From: Microbacteriaceae bacterium
GTDB taxonomy: Bacteria > Actinomycetota > Actinomycetes > Actinomycetales > Microbacteriaceae
NCBI GenBank assembly: GCA_012719255.1
Contig: JAAYAS010000228.1
Span: 1-12,660, forward strand
Direction of reading: 5' to 3'
Length of the DNA: 12,660 bases
The notes under the pieces were generated by a model. It was not told where the DNA came from. It did not search any database and saw only the letters and a list, made by a program, of their open reading frames with translations. The first letter of the stretch is position 1. Each line of letters begins with the position of its first letter. The position numbers were made by a program, and so were the translations under genes. This document shows, piece after piece, positions 10,601 to 12,660 of the stretch.

Positions 10601-12660
10601 GCGCCGCTGACGAACCCGCCGTCGACCAGGTCGAGGCGCACGGGGTCGGGCTCGCCGTCGACGAGGTCGATGCGCACGGGGCCGAGGGTGCTCGTCTGCG
10701 CGCCGTCGCCGGCGACGACGGTGTACTCGAGCCAGCGCTTGCCGAACAGGTCGGCGCTCGGCACCGAGTAGGTGTAGAGGTCCTCGCTGCCGACCGCGAG
10801 CAGTCGCTCCTCGGTGGCCCCGAGGTTGTCGGTCATCTGCAGGCGCACGGTGCGCACGAGCACGTCGTCGACGACCCGGAACGCGAGGTCGACGCCGCCG
10901 GTGCTCGGCGCATCCGAGGTGCCGGTGAGGTCGTCGACGACCGGGGCCGCGCCGGCGGCCGGCGCGGGCACGAGTCCGGCGGGCACCTGCTCGCGCGAGA
11001 CCGCGCCGGGGGTCGGCGGGGCGAGGCCGAGCATCGTCTGCACGGCGCCGTCGGCGGGCACGGGCTCCCACATGCGGTCGCCGGGGCCGGGGTTCCAGGC
11101 GTACTGGATGGCCGTGGTCGCGGTGGTCTGGTCGTTGTCGAAGTAGTAGGCGCGGCTGATGTCGTGGCCGGTGTTCGTCTGCACCTGCAGGCCGCGCGAG
11201 CCGCCGTTCGCCATGCCGCCGTTGTAGAGCTCGACGATGGTCTCGCCGAGCACGAGGCTCGTGCCGAACTCGGCGTTGAAGTCGTCGACGGTGAGGCCGG
11301 CCTCGACGCCGGCGGGGTTCTTCACCCAGAGCACGAGGGTGCCCCGCGGCTCGATGACGACGTCGGCCGGCACCGAGGGCCACAGCGTCGCCGAGTTCGT
11401 GGTCGGGCCGCTGAGCGCGTTGTTCGTGTAGAGGTAGATCAGCGTGTAGTCGCCCCAGTCGACGGGCGCGTCGGAGGCGTTGTAGACCTCGATGAACTCG
11501 TAGCCGTCGCTGCCGTTGACGTTCGCGGTGTCGGGCGCGAGCTCGGTGATCATGAGGATCGGCGCGTCGGCGAGGTCGGGGTCGGTGCCGCTCTGCAGCC
11601 GGCTCGTCACCTGGTCGAGGGTGATCGCGCCCGGCGTGGGCGCGACATCGGCGCCGTGCGCGTGGGCGATGAGGCGCGCATCCGCCGAGTCGACGAGGTC
11701 GGGCACGGCGAACTGCGCGTTCCACGGGGTGGTCGAGTCGCCGTCGTCGGCGGGCACCCAGGCGCGGGTGATCACGCCGTCGGCGTCGGAGATGCTGAAG
11801 CCGCGGTCGCCGGCGTTCGCGAAGCCGCCCTGCGGGCCGAAGCGGAGGATCTGCACGTCGGCGTCGATGCCGTAGAAGGCGCGGAACTCGTCCTTCGCGA
11901 GGCCGCGGCGCACGTCGCCCTCGCCGTAGTTCATCCAGAGCACGGCGACGCCGCCGGCGGGGATCACCGCGGGGTCGTCGCCCTCGCCGTCGAGGCGGAT
12001 GATCGGCTGCACGGTGCCGGCGTTCCACTGCGAGGTGTGGTAGCGGATCTCGATGCCGGCCGCGTCGAGGTCGATCGGCGCATCGGTGGTGTTGACGACC
12101 TCGAGGAACTCCCAGTGGTCGGTGCCGTCGTTGTCGCCGTTGATCTCGGTGATGACGAGCGGCGCGACCTCGGCCGCGTTGCCGTCGGTGCCGAGCACCG
12201 GCTCGGCCTCGGGCTCGGCCGGGTCGGGCTCCGGCGCCGGCTCGGGGCGCACGAGCCGGGCCGCGTCGACGACGCCCGGCGTCGGCGCGCCGGCGGTCGG
12301 CGCGCTCAGCACGGCGCCGGTGGCGGGCAGCGCGAAGTGGTCGGAGCGGCCGCGGTCGGTGGCGGGCCGGTCGTAGTGCGCCTCGGTGACGATCGTCGTG
12401 CGGGTCTCGTCGAACAGGCGCAGCGCGCGGGCGCCGGAGTTCGCGAAGCCGTTCTGGCCGATCACGTGGAAGAGCGGGTAGTCGGAGTCGGCGTCGCCGA
12501 AGTGCTCGCGGAAGTCGGCCTCGCCGAGCTGCCACTGGGTCACCGCGGCGTCGCCGGTGCCGACCGCGTACCGCAGCCAGAACACGGCGGTGCCGCCGGC
12601 GGGGATGATCGCCTCGGCGAGCGGCGTCTCGGAGCCCTCCTCGACCGCGGTGAGCCAGGC
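7636..12660 (-). CDS. Giant wall-anchored protein: lamin-tail-like repeats, Ig-like regions, metallophosphoesterase, LASTG sorting signal (N-terminus beyond the right edge)
   Basis: At least 1674 residues; the signal peptide and start lie outside the window. Residue numbers count from the right edge. Seen: three lamin-tail-like modules (about 1-90, 168-320, 368-550), each with a VxW...FxxxFG...GxANxGxRx(L/F) signature (71-80, 279-288, 482-491); Ig-like or β-rich regions (about 560-1020); a β-rich region (about 1025-1180); and a metallophosphoesterase domain (about 1190-1500) with SDTQYY (D1198), GDIVD (1245-1249), GNHD (1279-1282), NLHEY (H1370) and GHYHD (1403-1407). A Pro/Gly/Thr/Glu repeat linker (1571-1614) follows. 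The end is LASTG (1639-1643), a hydrophobic helix and RRGAQRA. This tail fits class E sortase anchoring to the cell wall. The likely role is hydrolysis of extracellular phosphoesters or nucleic acid; lamin-tail domains often accompany secreted phosphoesterases and nucleases. Substrate unproven. Confidence 0.92.
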   Translation of the reverse strand, partial: AWLTAVEEGSETPLAEAIIPAGGTAVFWLRYAVGTGDAAVTQWQLGEADFREHFGDADSDYPLFHVIGQNGFANSGARALRLFDETRTTIVTEAHYDRPATDRGRSDHFALPATGAVLSAPTAGAPTPGVVDAARLVRPEPAPEPDPAEPEAEPVLGTDGNAAEVAPLVITEINGDNDGTDHWEFLEVVNTTDAPIDLDAAGIEIRYHTSQWNAGTVQPIIRLDGEGDDPAVIPAGGVAVLWMNYGEGDVRRGLAKDEFRAFYGIDADVQILRFGPQGGFANAGDRGFSISDADGVITRAWVPADDGDSTTPWNAQFAVPDLVDSADARLIAHAHGADVAPTPGAITLDQVTSRLQSGTDPDLADAPILMITELAPDTANVNGSDGYEFIEVYNASDAPVDWGDYTLIYLYTNNALSGPTTNSATLWPSVPADVVIEPRGTLVLWVKNPAGVEAGLTVDDFNAEFGTSLVLGETIVELYNGGMANGGSRGLQVQTNTGHDISRAYYFDNDQTTATTAIQYAWNPGPGDRMWEPVPADGAVQTMLGLAPPTPGAVSREQVPAGLVPAPAAGAAPVVDDLTGTSDAPSTGGVDLAFRVVDDVLVRTVRLQMTDNLGATEERLLAVGSEDLYTYSVPSADLFGKRWLEYTVVAGDGAQTSTLGPVRIDLVDGEPDPVRLDLVDGGFVSGAVPVTATADGDPAGLELVIDGAPVEGVPSLETGPVFAFEATATDAFFRNGVQLGDEVLTIFDEGFYSRVETVDATVPVDRIRPGEPLTLTIAAGTKAWPGADIDENNDDFSAMNFRLALPDGRVLRAESCATTHETPEGETDPAPYACPTDSSTRVGFSDTGLVTLHLTFAIPDDAFDSIAAIWDTTAVADGAHTVEARRGDDVVVRTVHVDNTAPVVTSGVEDGSALRGEFVLDGEAVDAGSGVTSLAATLDGEPIALPHATSSLELEPGEHSFAISAVDAVGNTTTHRVVFTTADERPGVAPVSPADEGTAEEGSVELSATVTSPEGDALDVSFREGYEFVPTDPEIGVVSGTVQASDDLVREGEPLSAEQLEALVGADGVDVEVSSGTALPYQLFTVAVPADAGDGASVRASWTGTANADARVTLYALTADGGWEQVDQHLAADDAAFELGGTVPVEGFAVDGVVTLLVQHTEGFAGAPGSTRDSAVEPFHPDATPRDAYDFTIAWESDTQYYNRNEGVRAGTGGDDTFYRHQLSIHEFVLAERDDLNIQYLVHTGDIVDSADQPHQWLNADDAYRMLDEAGLPYGVLAGNHDVLGGAADYTHYGEYFGDARFEGNPWFGGSYKNNRGHYDLISANGLDLLVLYMGWPDNVAHTELNSEDIAWMNSVIEQYPERHVWINLHEYMLTTGGLGPFPQRILDEVVAPNPNVFAVGSGHYHDAYTRYDEFDDDGDGVADRTVTSMLFDYQGLEEGGLGYLRLLHFDNVGERILVRTYSPSLDVFDSDHPSLNDPAGMQDFELPYALGGLEAQTKTLATDAFRAEVLTTKEIAVVAGVASGTTVTVEWTDAGVGERGWYVVATGPHGGEAISEVSTLHVTARADVEEPGEPGTEDPGTGEPGAPGTEEPGTGEPGEPGTDEPGTDEPGTDRPGADRPATPADPAAPAPDAAGDDLASTGAGSASTLAGTALVLLLAGAAALLLRRGAQRA
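7732..7746 (-). other. LASTG sortase recognition motif
   Basis: It encodes Leu-Ala-Ser-Thr-Gly, 36 residues from the C-terminus, followed by a short spacer, a Leu/Ala-rich helix and a basic tail (RRGAQRA). The LAxTG form, rather than LPxTG, is the type preferred by actinobacterial class E sortases. No sortase gene is in the window. Confidence 0.85.
7819..7950 (-). repeat. 39-bp tandem repeat encoding the Pro/Gly/Thr wall-spanning linker
   Basis: Three head-to-tail 39-bp units (7912-7950, 7873-7911, 7834-7872) encode EPGEPGTEDPGTG, EPGAPGTEEPGTG and EPGEPGTDEPGTD, followed by a partial EPGTD unit (7819-7833). Within units there is a smaller period of EPGT(D/E/G). The linker is acidic, proline-rich and presumably extended through the cell wall. 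Length variation between strains is expected. Confidence 0.85.
8389..8415 (-). other. EF-hand-like calcium-binding loop in the metallophosphoesterase domain
   Basis: It encodes DDDGDGVAD (residues 1416-1424), a DxDGDGxxD loop of the kind that binds Ca2+ in EF-hands, dockerins and thrombospondin type 3 repeats. It lies 9 residues after the catalytic GHYHD motif and before TVTSMLFDYQGL. Calcium binding is inferred from the motif alone. Confidence 0.6.

Noticed and set aside
7910..12535. Very long open frame on the minus strand, overlapping the giant surface protein in another frame
   Set aside because: Its translation is almost pure Arg/Pro/Ala/Gly with no domains. It is the expected off-frame shadow of a GC-rich gene, whereas the overlapping frame shows clear motifs.

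Overview
The window is a very GC-rich (roughly 70% or more by eye) actinobacterial chromosome segment. The base composition, GTG starts, the abundant GGATGC/GCATCC hexamer, a CsoR-type copper operator, an LAxTG-type sorting signal and the gene families point to Micrococcales, most likely Microbacteriaceae. The family assignment is inference. No rRNA, tRNA, CRISPR array, insertion sequence or integrase was found. There is no gene-free stretch over 300 bases.

Layout. (1) Positions 1-718, minus strand: a copper-export pair. A 70-residue CopZ-type chaperone is followed by a CopA-type P1B ATPase whose start lies inside the chaperone gene and whose C-terminal part runs off the left edge. A perfect CsoR-like palindrome sits just upstream (763-779). 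(2) Positions 802-3545, minus strand: a two-domain class I SAM-dependent methyltransferase with an NPPF motif, and a LuxA-like (LLM class, YhbW/MsnO8-like) flavin oxidoreductase. A small tandem repeat of a CCCTTCGACGGG-type element lies between them. (3) Positions 3716-6856, plus strand: three genes for envelope proteins. These are a lipoprotein with a complete trypsin/V8-type catalytic triad, a second lipoprotein of unknown function 5 nt downstream, and a Gly/Ala/Pro/Ser-rich single-pass membrane protein ending in a DUF4333-like domain. (4) Positions 6890-7537, minus strand: a Nudix hydrolase with a degenerate Nudix box and a long Ala-rich insertion. (5) Position 7636 to the right edge, minus strand: at least 1674 residues of a giant wall-anchored protein. 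It has three lamin-tail-like modules, Ig-like regions, a metallophosphoesterase domain, a repetitive Pro/Gly/Thr/Glu linker, and an LASTG sorting signal with membrane helix and basic tail. A strong hairpin terminator follows it (7569-7612).

How the genes fit together. copZA is a standard copper-efflux unit that CsoR probably derepresses. The three plus-strand genes probably form one envelope operon whose role is unknown; it is the best candidate here for something not yet described. The giant surface protein is probably an exported phosphoesterase or nuclease displayed by a class E sortase; its signal peptide and promoter lie outside the window. The methyltransferase, oxidoreductase and Nudix genes look like chromosomal housekeeping or accessory genes with no obvious link to the others.
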